From Gammaproteobacteria bacterium (GTDB lineage: Bacteria; Pseudomonadota; Gammaproteobacteria; Pseudomonadales; Azotimanducaceae), in contig JAPPGA010000039.1 in NCBI GenBank assembly GCA_028821515.1, positions 1-64,000 on the forward strand: a stretch of DNA of 64,000 nt. The letters run 5' to 3'. A program made the translations under genes and the position numbers. Shown piece by piece: positions 8,725 through 16,426 of the stretch; the stretch's first letter is position 1, and each line of letters opens with the position of its first letter. Under the pieces are notes generated by a model. The model worked only from the letters and a program-made list of their open reading frames with translations, was not told the origin of the DNA and did no database searches.

Positions 8725-10626
8725 TCAGTCCCGCGCGTCCACCACCGTCAGCATGGAAACCAGGGTCTCCGTGCGGGGCGGCAGGCACAGGTCGTCCTTG
8801 CAGGTCTGGTAGGTGACGTTGGCCAACACCTCGTAGCGCCCGGATGCGGTTGCCTGGACAGGTTGCGCCCAGGCCTGGTCGGCGCCCATGTAGATGTCGT
8901 ATGGGCCCTTGACCTGTTGCAGCGGCAGTATGGGCGACCCCGCGGCGGCGACACCATCCGGCAACTCGAAGTCGACGCGCGCCGGGATCATTCCCTCGAG
9001 CGCGTTGCGCTCCGTCGGAGCGTAGATGTACCAGGGAGGGCGCATGCTGAACCTGATGACGACGTCGGCGGGTTCGCCGACGCGGACTTCCTCCGGCACG
9101 GCCATCTCGACCGCCACCGGCGACTGACCGGTGCGCGGCGTAACCGGCGACGCCGTGCGCACGGCCGATGCCGGACGCCGAGGCTCCGCGGCCGCCGTAT
9201 CCGTTTCCCTGCGTTCGCCCAGCATGACGTAGATGCGGCCCTGGTGGCGCATGGTCAGCCAATAGGCCTTGCCCTCCTCGTACAGGCGACCGATCGTATC
9301 GTCCCAGACGTCCTGGTTGAACTTGACCAACTCCAGGAACTCTTCCTCGCCGAAAAGTTCCCGCATGCCGTCCCTGTCCATGGACGCTTCGGTCGGCCGT
9401 TCCCTCGGCGGGTACAGGCCCGGGTCCTTGCCAGCGCTTTCCACCTCGTTGACGTCCTCCCACTCCCAGGACAATTCGTCGCTGAACTCGCCCCCGTTCA
9501 CCGTCGCGACGCTGGCGCCGATCACCAGGTCCTTGACGCCGTCGCGGTTCCAGTCCTGGACGTAGACCCGCTGGCCGCTGCCCGGCAGCGCCTTGGCGCC
9601 GTCCGCAGCCGGCAACAGATCGATCCCCGGGTGGAACCGGAGACCGTCCTCGGTCTTCGCACCGCGGAAGAAGGTGACCGCGTGGCTGGCGGGGTGGCGG
9701 TAGGAGCCGGTCACGAGGAGATCGAGAACGCCGTCCTCGTCCCAGTCGACGACCAGCGGACTGCTCTTGCCGTCGCCGTCCGGGGGCAATAGGTACCCGT
9801 CTGGCAGGTCCTCAGTGGCGCGGTCGAGAATCCGCAACGGATTTCCTTCAAGGTCGAGCAACAGTTCGCGCTTGCCAAAGCTAGGCCGCTCCGGGCCGCC
9901 GACGTTCTCGCTGACCCGCAGACCGCCGCTGCCGCCGACGACCAGGTCGTAGTCACCATCGCCGTCGAGGTCGCCGAAACTCGCGGAGCTGTAGACCCAG
10001 TATTCAAACGTCCCGATGTCGCCAGGCTCACCCTCGTAGTCGCCCCACATGGGCTGTCCATTGGAGGCGGGGTCGCCCTCCTGGGGCAGCGTCTCGCCCG
10101 GCATGAATCCATCGCCGGTGCCGCGGAACCAGGTCACTTCGCCAGGATGGTACTGGCCTGTGATCATGTCGAGGTGGCCATCGGCGTCGAGGTCGTAGAA
10201 CTGCGGCGTGAAGCCGATGCAGCACCACTGCGGGACCTCCATGATGGTGCCCTCCGTATCCTTCGCCCACTCGAACGCATCAGTGAACTTCGGGTCCCGG
10301 TCGGTGCCGGCGTTAAGGTAGACACGGATGGTCGACCCATCTGCGCCCATCGGGAACAACTCGCCAGAGTTGGTTTCGAACTCCCCTACCAGGAGGTCGC
10401 GCTTGCCGTCGCCGTTCCAGTCCCATAGCGCGGGGGCGGCCAGGCCGTGCTTCTCCGTGAGGATGGGCGCGGTCGACCCCATGACGAGAACCGGCTGGCC
10501 GAGCTTCGGCGTTCCGGGGATCGCGGGGTCGAGGATCTCCGGAAAGCTCGTCTCGTCTGCGGCGAGCCCGCCACAGAACCAGAGCATGCCACCAAGCAGG
10601 GTGATTTTGCGTCCGTTCTTTCGCAC
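8725..10626 (-). CDS. FG-GAP/VCBS repeat protein with C-terminal DsbD-alpha-like domain
   Basis: A 633-aa exported protein. I favour GTG at 10624-10626 with GGGGAG (10635-10640) 8 nt upstream, giving the signal peptide MRKNGRKITLLGGMLWFCGG then LAADE; ATG 10662 is the longer alternative. Residues from about 45 to 380 contain repeated calcium-binding-type FG-GAP motifs of the form DWNGDGKRDLLVG, DLDADGHLDMITG, DLDGDGDYDLVVG, DWDEDGVLDLLV and DWNRDGVKDLVIG, consistent with a beta-propeller. The last 120 residues resemble the N-terminal domain of thiol:disulfide interchange protein DsbD (YDIYMGADQAWAQPV, then YQTCKDDLCLPP with the paired Cys). The combination is unusual. It is probably a periplasmic or surface protein; role unknown. 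Confidence 0.8.
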   Translation of the reverse strand: MRKNGRKITLLGGMLWFCGGLAADETSFPEILDPAIPGTPKLGQPVLVMGSTAPILTEKHGLAAPALWDWNGDGKRDLLVGEFETNSGELFPMGADGSTIRVYLNAGTDRDPKFTDAFEWAKDTEGTIMEVPQWCCIGFTPQFYDLDADGHLDMITGQYHPGEVTWFRGTGDGFMPGETLPQEGDPASNGQPMWGDYEGEPGDIGTFEYWVYSSASFGDLDGDGDYDLVVGGSGGLRVSENVGGPERPSFGKRELLLDLEGNPLRILDRATEDLPDGYLLPPDGDGKSSPLVVDWDEDGVLDLLVTGSYRHPASHAVTFFRGAKTEDGLRFHPGIDLLPAADGAKALPGSGQRVYVQDWNRDGVKDLVIGASVATVNGGEFSDELSWEWEDVNEVESAGKDPGLYPPRERPTEASMDRDGMRELFGEEEFLELVKFNQDVWDDTIGRLYEEGKAYWLTMRHQGRIYVMLGERRETDTAAAEPRRPASAVRTASPVTPRTGQSPVAVEMAVPEEVRVGEPADVVIRFSMRPPWYIYAPTERNALEGMIPARVDFELPDGVAAAGSPILPLQQVKGPYDIYMGADQAWAQPVQATASGRYEVLANVTYQTCKDDLCLPPRTETLVSMLTVVDARD

Positions 10627-10783
10627 GGCCTTTGCTCCCCGTCGTCTGTTGGCCCCGATCATGGGCAGGCCAGCTTACGACAGGCTGACGCGGCTCGCGG
10701 CCTGCCCCCCACGGGGCAGGAGCGCACCGGGCGCCGGCACAGGCATAATGGGCGCCACGCAAACCAGTGAGGTGAATTTTGCA

Positions 10784-11311
10784 ATGACGACACATGCAAA
10801 CCGATGGCTGAGGGCAATCCAGGTGGGTTGCCTCGCGATCGTCGCGACGGTGGGCGGTGCGGCGCTAGCCGAGGACCCGCCCGAGATGGCGCCGGAGATG
10901 CGCGCTGACATCGAACGGCTTATGGAGGTGACGAAGGCCTACGATCCGGCCCTGGTCGAGCAAATGAGCGGTGCGCTGGCGCAGCAGATCGCAGGCATGA
11001 TCAGCGACAAGATGAAGCCGGAGGTCTTTGCGCGCTGCATGGAGATATCCAACAAGGCATTCGCCGAGATGATGGCTGACGGCGGCTTCCAGGAGGAACT
11101 GAATGCCATCTATGCGCGGCACTTCTCGCACGACGACATCCGCGAGCTCCTCGCCTTCTACGAGACACCGCTGGGCAAGAAAACCATCGAGGTCATGCCG
11201 CAACTGATGATGGAAAGCATGCAGGTGACCATGGGCTGGGTGGCCAAGGTGAACCCGGTGATCCAGGAGCGGGTGACGGCACAACTGCGTGAGGAAGGAC
11301 TGATCGAGTAG
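10784..11311 (+). CDS. DUF2059 family exported protein
   Basis: A 175-aa protein starting at ATG 10784 with a GAGG element (10769-10772) upstream. The signal peptide covers about residues 1-31 (cleavage near GAALAEDP). The mature part is helical and matches the DUF2059 pattern (FQEELNAIYARHFSHDDIRELLAFYETPLGKK cut into its recognisable pieces HFSHDDIRELLAFYETPLG and KTIEVMPQLM). Proteins with this domain are widespread periplasmic proteins of unknown function. It is divergent from the FG-GAP gene, with a 157-bp gap containing a CATAAT hexamer (10744-10749) that could be a -10 element. Confidence 0.85.
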   Translation: MTTHANRWLRAIQVGCLAIVATVGGAALAEDPPEMAPEMRADIERLMEVTKAYDPALVEQMSGALAQQIAGMISDKMKPEVFARCMEISNKAFAEMMADGGFQEELNAIYARHFSHDDIRELLAFYETPLGKKTIEVMPQLMMESMQVTMGWVAKVNPVIQERVTAQLREEGLIE

Positions 11312-11347
11312 CCGCCCGCCCGGAGCGGCAATCCGCACTCTTTTGCG

Positions 11348-11393
11348 GCGCGAGGGGTATCCCCCTCGCGCACCCCGGCCTGTCAGGCCGGGG
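11348..11393 (+). terminator. Two adjacent GC-rich hairpins
   Basis: The first hairpin is a perfect 10-bp stem (11348-11357 with 11362-11371, loop TATC). The second is a perfect 9-bp stem (11373-11381 with 11385-11393, loop GTC). They lie between the DUF2059 stop and the CPBP protease start. No U-tract follows, so intrinsic termination is uncertain; they may instead be an mRNA-stabilising or attenuating structure. Confidence 0.45.
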
Positions 11394-11404
11394 ACCTTTC
11401 CGCC

Positions 11405-12199
11405 GTGACCATCGCCCTCACCTTCATCTACCTGATCGCCGTATTCGGGTTCCTTGTCGCGGCGCTCGTTTACTGGGTGTCGAGGCGAAGGGAGATCCGG
11501 GACTGCTCACGGTTCGCGTGGGGGGTGGTCGGCGGATACTGCGTCCTGCTGGTGCCGCTGGTGTTCGCCGCGGAAGGCGTACGCTGGGTATTCGCGTTCG
11601 CGCTGCCCATCGACGCCGCGCGGACGTTCCTGTTCACGGCCGTGGGCGTCTCCTGCTGCGCCGCAGCCGGTGTGGTCGCCTTCCCGCTGGTTCGGCCCGG
11701 CCTCGGATCCGGGGAGGCGGCGCTACGGCGTTCTCCCGCTGCGCCGATCTTGTGGGGCGTGCTCCTCGCCGGAACCTGGAGCGTTTACACCCTGTTCCTT
11801 TTCCATGCAACGAACCCGGTACTGAGCGACGCCGCCAGGAATCTGTTCGGATCGTTCGACATCACGGCGAGCATGGCAGTGGCCGTTCTCGCGGTGTCGG
11901 TGGCAGCCATCGGCGAGGAACTGATGTTCCGCCTCGGCATCCAGAACTACATCGCGCGGATCTTCGGATGGTGGGATCAACGTTACTGGCTGGCCATTCT
12001 CCTATCGGCCGCGCTATGGTCGCTCGGCCACGCCGGCACCCTGGAACCGGACTGGGTAAAGATCGCGCAGGTCTTCCCCGCCGGCCTTGCACTCGGGTGG
12101 CTCGCCAGGAAGCACGGGATCGAGGCGTGCATACTCTCCCACGTGGTATTCAATACCGGTGCGTTCTGGATGGCCGAGGCGGGGGTCCTGCCGGTCTGA
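11405..12199 (+). CDS. CPBP-family intramembrane metalloprotease
   Basis: A 264-aa integral membrane protein with about seven hydrophobic segments. The CPBP (CAAX protease and bacteriocin-processing) motifs are present: IGEELMFRLGIQNY (EExxxR), SLGHAG and SHVVFNTGAFW, giving the two Glu, Arg and two His expected at the active site. The start is GTG 11405, just after two hairpins. Members cleave or process peptides within the membrane; the substrate is unknown here. It precedes the epimerase gene by 35 bp and may be co-transcribed with it. Confidence 0.85.
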   Translation: MTIALTFIYLIAVFGFLVAALVYWVSRRREIRDCSRFAWGVVGGYCVLLVPLVFAAEGVRWVFAFALPIDAARTFLFTAVGVSCCAAAGVVAFPLVRPGLGSGEAALRRSPAAPILWGVLLAGTWSVYTLFLFHATNPVLSDAARNLFGSFDITASMAVAVLAVSVAAIGEELMFRLGIQNYIARIFGWWDQRYWLAILLSAALWSLGHAGTLEPDWVKIAQVFPAGLALGWLARKHGIEACILSHVVFNTGAFWMAEAGVLPV

Positions 12200-12234
12200 A
12201 CGGGCGGTGACAGTCGGCACGCGGGAGGTGGACG

Positions 12235-13104
12235 ATGGCAAAACGCGCGGTGCTCCTGACCGGGGCGAGCGGCTATATCGCATCGCAATTGCTCGATGCG
12301 TTCAGGGACCGGTTCGAGCTCAGACTGGTCGACGTCGCCTCGAGGGGCCGCGATGGGGAGGAAATCGCCGACGTCGAGGTCACCGACCTGACCGACCCGG
12401 ACCGATCCAAGTACGCGCACCTTTTCGACGGCGCCGATGCCGTCGTGCACCTCGGGTACGGGCGGTCGCGCCAACCCGACGAGATCGACCGTTTCGATGC
12501 GGAGTGCGACAACGTCCGCATGGCGAACAACGTCTACCGGGCGGCGTTCGACGCCGGCGTGCGGCGCGTCGTGATGGCGAGTTCCAACCACGCGGCGGAC
12601 TTCTATGAGCACGCGCTGATCCACAGGCACGAGAAGGAGATGGTTTCCACGAACGAGATACCGCTCTCCGACAACTTCTACGGCTGGGCCAAGGCCGCGT
12701 ACGAACTGCTGGGCTTTCCCTACGCCTCGGGGGCGTTTGGACGAAAGCTCCAAGTGGTGCAGGTCAGGATCGGCGCACCGCGCGAGGTCCCGGGATCGGT
12801 CTACGAGGGGCGCGACCTCGCCGAGTTCAAGCGCGACCTCGGGGCGCACTTCAGCCGGCGGGACCTGGTCCAGCTCTTCGTCAAGGCCATCGAGACGCCG
12901 GACATCGAACGCGCCGACGGCGTGCCCTGGCTCGTGGTCTACGGCATTTCCGGCAATACCCGGGCGTTCTGGTCGCTGGAGTCGGCGCGCCGGGTGCTCG
13001 GCTACGAACCCCAGGACGACTCCGAGGTGAAGTACGCGGCGGATATCGCCCGGCTGCTGACCGGACCCGACGCCACGATCGGCGGCGGACGGGTTGGCGG
13101 CTGA
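12235..13104 (+). CDS. NAD-dependent epimerase/dehydratase (uronate-dehydrogenase-like SDR)
   Basis: A 289-aa extended-type short-chain dehydrogenase. The nucleotide-binding motif is TGASGYIA near the N-terminus, the catalytic Ser is in VVMASSNHAADFY, and the YxxxK pair is in YGWAKAAYE. The SSNHA-FY stretch and the overall length resemble bacterial uronate dehydrogenases, which oxidise uronic acids to aldarolactones with NAD, but that level of specificity is inferred. GGGAGG precedes ATG 12235. It lies 29 bp upstream of the phenylalanine hydroxylase gene, so the CPBP-epimerase-hydroxylase-dehydrogenase series may be one transcript. Confidence 0.85.
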   Translation: MAKRAVLLTGASGYIASQLLDAFRDRFELRLVDVASRGRDGEEIADVEVTDLTDPDRSKYAHLFDGADAVVHLGYGRSRQPDEIDRFDAECDNVRMANNVYRAAFDAGVRRVVMASSNHAADFYEHALIHRHEKEMVSTNEIPLSDNFYGWAKAAYELLGFPYASGAFGRKLQVVQVRIGAPREVPGSVYEGRDLAEFKRDLGAHFSRRDLVQLFVKAIETPDIERADGVPWLVVYGISGNTRAFWSLESARRVLGYEPQDDSEVKYAADIARLLTGPDATIGGGRVGG

Positions 13105-13133
13105 ACGCCGGAAAGCGGGGAGATCCGCGGCAC

Positions 13134-14345
13134 GTGAGCACTGCAACGGGCACCCAGGAGCCGAGGCTGTCCCTGCTCATGGAACTGGCTGGCGACCGGC
13201 CCGGCGCCTTGGAGGCGGCACTGCGCCCGTTCACGCGGCACGGAGTAAGCCTGACGCACATCGAGTCGCGGCCGCGCCGGGGACAGACCTTCGACTTCTA
13301 CGTGGACTGCATCGGGGAGCGCGGCCAACCGGCGGTGGAAGCGGTGATCGCGGCGCTTACGGCCGAAGCGGTGCATGTCATCGTCCTCGATCACCGCGAC
13401 GTGCCCTGGTTCCCACGGGAGGAGGCCGAACTGGACGCCGTCGCGAACAACACCCTGGATGCGGGCGTTGCGCTCGATGCGGACCATCCCGGGTTTCGCG
13501 ACCCGCATTACCGGGAACGGCGTGCGGCCATCGACCGGCTCGCGCGCGAGTACCGGCACGGATCGGACATTCCCCTCGTCGACTACACGCCGGGAGAAGA
13601 CGCCACCTGGCGCGAGGTGTACCAACGGCTTTCGTCCCTGCGCCGGGCCCATGCGTGCACCGCCTACCGGCGCGCCCTCGCTGACCTGGAGCGCGACTGC
13701 GGCTACGGCGACCGCATACCCCAGGGCCGGGACGTCAGCGAGTTTCTCGCGGCGCGCACCGGATTCCGGCTGCGGCCCGTGGCGGGCCTGCTGCGGCCGC
13801 GGGATTTCCTGAACGGGCTCGCCTTCCGGGTGTTTTTCTCGACCCAGTACATGCGCCACGGGTCGAAGCCGTTCTATACGCCCGAGCCGGACATCTGCCA
13901 CGAACTGATCGGCCACGCGCCCATGTTCGCCGACCCCGATTTCGCTGACCTCTCGCAGGAGATAGGCCTCGCGAGCCTCGGTGCGGGCGATGCCGACATC
14001 GAGCGCCTGGCGCGCTGCTACTGGTTCTCCATCGAGTTCGGCCTGCTGGCCGAGGACGGCAGCGTCAAGGCTTACGGCGCCGGGCTGCTGTCGAGCTACG
14101 GGGAACTGGAGCACGCCTGCGGCGGCGCCTCGAGCGCGGGACGCGAGTCCTGGGACCCCGCCCGGGCGGCCGAGCGCACCTATCCGGTGACCGAGTACCA
14201 GCCGCACTACTTCGTCGCGGCCTCGCTGCACGACGCGCGCGCCCGCATGCACGCGTTCTGCCGGGACCTCGCCCGGCCCTTCTATGCGCGCTACCACCCC
14301 GCCACCGAGCGCATCTGGGTAGACCGGGCGGTGAGACGCGTCTGA
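13134..14345 (+). CDS. phhA: Phenylalanine 4-hydroxylase with N-terminal ACT regulatory domain
   Basis: A 403-aa pterin-dependent aromatic amino acid hydroxylase. Residues 11-85 form an ACT domain with the GAL motif (24-26) and IESRP (43-47), the two elements that build the phenylalanine-binding site in animal phenylalanine hydroxylase. Residues from about 110 to 403 are the catalytic domain with iron ligands His256, His261 (CHELIGHAPMF) and Glu301 (SIEFGLL), spaced as in the human enzyme (5 and 40 residues). It converts Phe to Tyr with tetrahydropterin and O2. The start is GTG 13134 with GGGGAG upstream. Most studied bacterial enzymes lack the ACT domain, so allosteric activation by Phe is predicted. 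A glutamate dehydrogenase gene follows. Confidence 0.93.
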   Translation: MSTATGTQEPRLSLLMELAGDRPGALEAALRPFTRHGVSLTHIESRPRRGQTFDFYVDCIGERGQPAVEAVIAALTAEAVHVIVLDHRDVPWFPREEAELDAVANNTLDAGVALDADHPGFRDPHYRERRAAIDRLAREYRHGSDIPLVDYTPGEDATWREVYQRLSSLRRAHACTAYRRALADLERDCGYGDRIPQGRDVSEFLAARTGFRLRPVAGLLRPRDFLNGLAFRVFFSTQYMRHGSKPFYTPEPDICHELIGHAPMFADPDFADLSQEIGLASLGAGDADIERLARCYWFSIEFGLLAEDGSVKAYGAGLLSSYGELEHACGGASSAGRESWDPARAAERTYPVTEYQPHYFVAASLHDARARMHAFCRDLARPFYARYHPATERIWVDRAVRRV

Positions 14346-14411
14346 AGCCGTTGTAGGTAGCGTGCGCGCGACTTAGGCTTACCCGCGCCATTGCATTCGC
14401 CAGCGAGCCAC

Positions 14412-15830
14412 ATGAAACCCGCGACCGAATCGACATTTCTCACGAGCGTACGGCACATGTTCGACCGCGCCGCCACGGCGCTCGACATCGCGCCGGACCT
14501 GGTGGAGACCATCCGCGAGTGCAACTCCGTCATCCAGTTGCGCTTTCCGGTGCGCCTGCGGGGCAGCTACCAGACGTTCTGCGGCTGGCGCGCCGTGCAC
14601 AGCGAGCATCGGCTTCCCGTCAAGGGCGGTATCCGCTACGCGCCCATCGTGGACCAGCAGGAAGTGGAGGCCCTCGCGGCGCTCATGACGTTCAAGTGCG
14701 CGCTGGTCGACGTGCCGTTCGGCGGCGCCAAGGGCGGCCTCGCGATCGCGCCCAAGGACTACGACGAGCACGAACTCGAGCTCATTACGCGGCGCTTCAC
14801 GCAGGAACTCGCCGACCACGGCTACATCGGCCCGAGCCGGGACGTGCCGGCGCCGGACATGGGCACCGGAGAACGCGAAATGGCGTGGATGGCGGACGAG
14901 TACCGTGCGCTCTACCCGTCAGACATTGACGCGCTTGCCTGCGTCACCGGCAAGCCCCCGACCCAGGGTGGAATCCCGGGCCGCACGCAGGCCACTGGGC
15001 GCGGCGTCCACTACGTGGTCCGCGAGTTCTTCGGCCATCCCGAAGACCTGGCACGCTGCGGTCTCGACGGCGGCCTCGAAGGCAAGCGTGTCGTCGTCCA
15101 GGGATTCGGCGACGTGGGCTTCAACGCGGCGCGCTACCTGGTTGAGGACGAAGGCGTATGCCTGGTCGGCGTGGTCGAGCGCGATGGCGCCATCGTCTCC
15201 GACGCCGGCCTCGAACCCGATGCCGTGGCCGAACACCTCCATCGAACCGGGAGTGTCAGGGATTTTCCCGGCAGCCGATTCGTGGCGGACGGCAGGTCCG
15301 TCCTCGCCGCGGACTGCGACATCCTGCTTCCGGCCGCAGTCGAGAACCAGGTCACGACGGACAATGCGGCGCGCATCCGGGCGCCCCTTGTGGTGGAAGC
15401 GGCCAACGGTCCCGTGACCTTCGCCGCCGAGCAGACGCTCCTTCAACGCGGCAAGATCGTTCTCCCCGATCTCCTGGTCAACGCCGGCGGCGTGACCCTG
15501 AGCTACTTCGAGTGGGTCTCCAACGTCTCGCACATGCGCTTCGGCCGCCTTTCCCGCCAGCTCGACATCCAGCGCAACCGCCACATCGTCGAGATGATCG
15601 AGACCACCACGGGCAAACCGGTGCCGGACTCGCTCAAGGCGCCGCTGCTGCGCGGCACCGAGGAACTCGACCTCGTCCGCTCCGGCCTCGAGGACACCAT
15701 GCGCGGCGCCTACGGCGCGATCCGCGAAACCATGCTCGCGTCCGAAGCCATCGACGACCTGCGCACGGCAGCGTACGCCGTCGCCCTCGAAAAGGTGGTG
15801 CGCTCCTACCGGGAGATGGGACTCGCCTGA
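14412..15830 (+). CDS. gdhA: Glu/Leu/Phe/Val family dehydrogenase (glutamate dehydrogenase)
   Basis: A 472-aa NAD(P)-dependent amino acid dehydrogenase that deaminates glutamate to 2-oxoglutarate and ammonia (or the reverse). It shows the substrate Lys motif PVKGGIRYAP, the catalytic block FKCALVDVPFGGAKGG, PAPDMGTGEREM, and the Rossmann motif VVQGFGDVGFNAARYL. The start ATG 14412 is preferred over an in-frame TTG at 14391; the Shine-Dalgarno is weak. Downstream of the Phe hydroxylase, it could link aromatic amino acid catabolism with nitrogen recycling. It faces the VOC gene convergently with a 13-bp gap. Confidence 0.9.
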   Translation: MKPATESTFLTSVRHMFDRAATALDIAPDLVETIRECNSVIQLRFPVRLRGSYQTFCGWRAVHSEHRLPVKGGIRYAPIVDQQEVEALAALMTFKCALVDVPFGGAKGGLAIAPKDYDEHELELITRRFTQELADHGYIGPSRDVPAPDMGTGEREMAWMADEYRALYPSDIDALACVTGKPPTQGGIPGRTQATGRGVHYVVREFFGHPEDLARCGLDGGLEGKRVVVQGFGDVGFNAARYLVEDEGVCLVGVVERDGAIVSDAGLEPDAVAEHLHRTGSVRDFPGSRFVADGRSVLAADCDILLPAAVENQVTTDNAARIRAPLVVEAANGPVTFAAEQTLLQRGKIVLPDLLVNAGGVTLSYFEWVSNVSHMRFGRLSRQLDIQRNRHIVEMIETTTGKPVPDSLKAPLLRGTEELDLVRSGLEDTMRGAYGAIRETMLASEAIDDLRTAAYAVALEKVVRSYREMGLA

Positions 15831-15843
15831 ACTGGCAAGCGCG

Positions 15844-16287
15844 CTACGACCCTTCCGCCAACTCGTCGTAGCGCCGCTGCATCTCGTCCGGAGAAACCTC
15901 CTCGATGCTGTGACCGATGTTCCAGCGGTGGCCGAAAGGGTCGCGCACGACCGCGGTTCGCTCGCCGTAGAACATGTCGGTGGGCGGCATCTCCACCGTG
16001 GCGCCGGCCCTGGCCGCACTGTTCACCACGGCATCCGTATCGTCGACATGCAGGTGGAGCGTGACCGGTGAGCCGCCAAGGCTCGCGGGCGACCTGACAC
16101 CGATCTCCGGGAACTCGTCCGCCAGCATCACGGTGGTGCCATCGAAGTCGAGTTCGGCGTGGCCGATTCGACCGCCGGATTCCACCAGCTTCATTTTCTC
16201 GGTCGCGCCGAACGCCTTCTCGTAGAACGCGATGGCGTCGGTCGCGCCGTCGACACAGAGGTAGGCAAACACTTCATGTACGGCCAC
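15844..16287 (-). CDS. VOC-family (glyoxalase/PhnB-like) protein
   Basis: A 147-aa protein. The start is GTG at 16285-16287, preceded on the leftward strand by GAAGGAG (16294-16300) at 6-nt spacing, which overrides a longer in-frame frame. It has the vicinal-oxygen-chelate layout: AYLCVDGATDAIAFYEKAFGA, GRIGHAELDFDGTTVMLADE, then VTLHLHVDD and DPFGHRWNIGHSIE. This is the PhnB/glyoxalase-bleomycin-resistance-like branch. Metal-ligand candidates (His in HAEL and WNIGH, Glu/Asp in strands) are visible, but the substrate cannot be inferred. Confidence 0.88.
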   Translation of the reverse strand: MAVHEVFAYLCVDGATDAIAFYEKAFGATEKMKLVESGGRIGHAELDFDGTTVMLADEFPEIGVRSPASLGGSPVTLHLHVDDTDAVVNSAARAGATVEMPPTDMFYGERTAVVRDPFGHRWNIGHSIEEVSPDEMQRRYDELAEGS

Positions 16288-16426
16288 GCGGAGCTCCTTC
16301 GTTCCGGCAAAGCCCGGACGATTGTAGCCGGCAGGAAGCGGCATGTGTCTCGCCAAGTGCCGCGTCCCGAAAAATACGCGCCCCCGCCACGCGGTATGCT
16401 GCCTGAAGCGGGCCGGGAAGCGCCGG

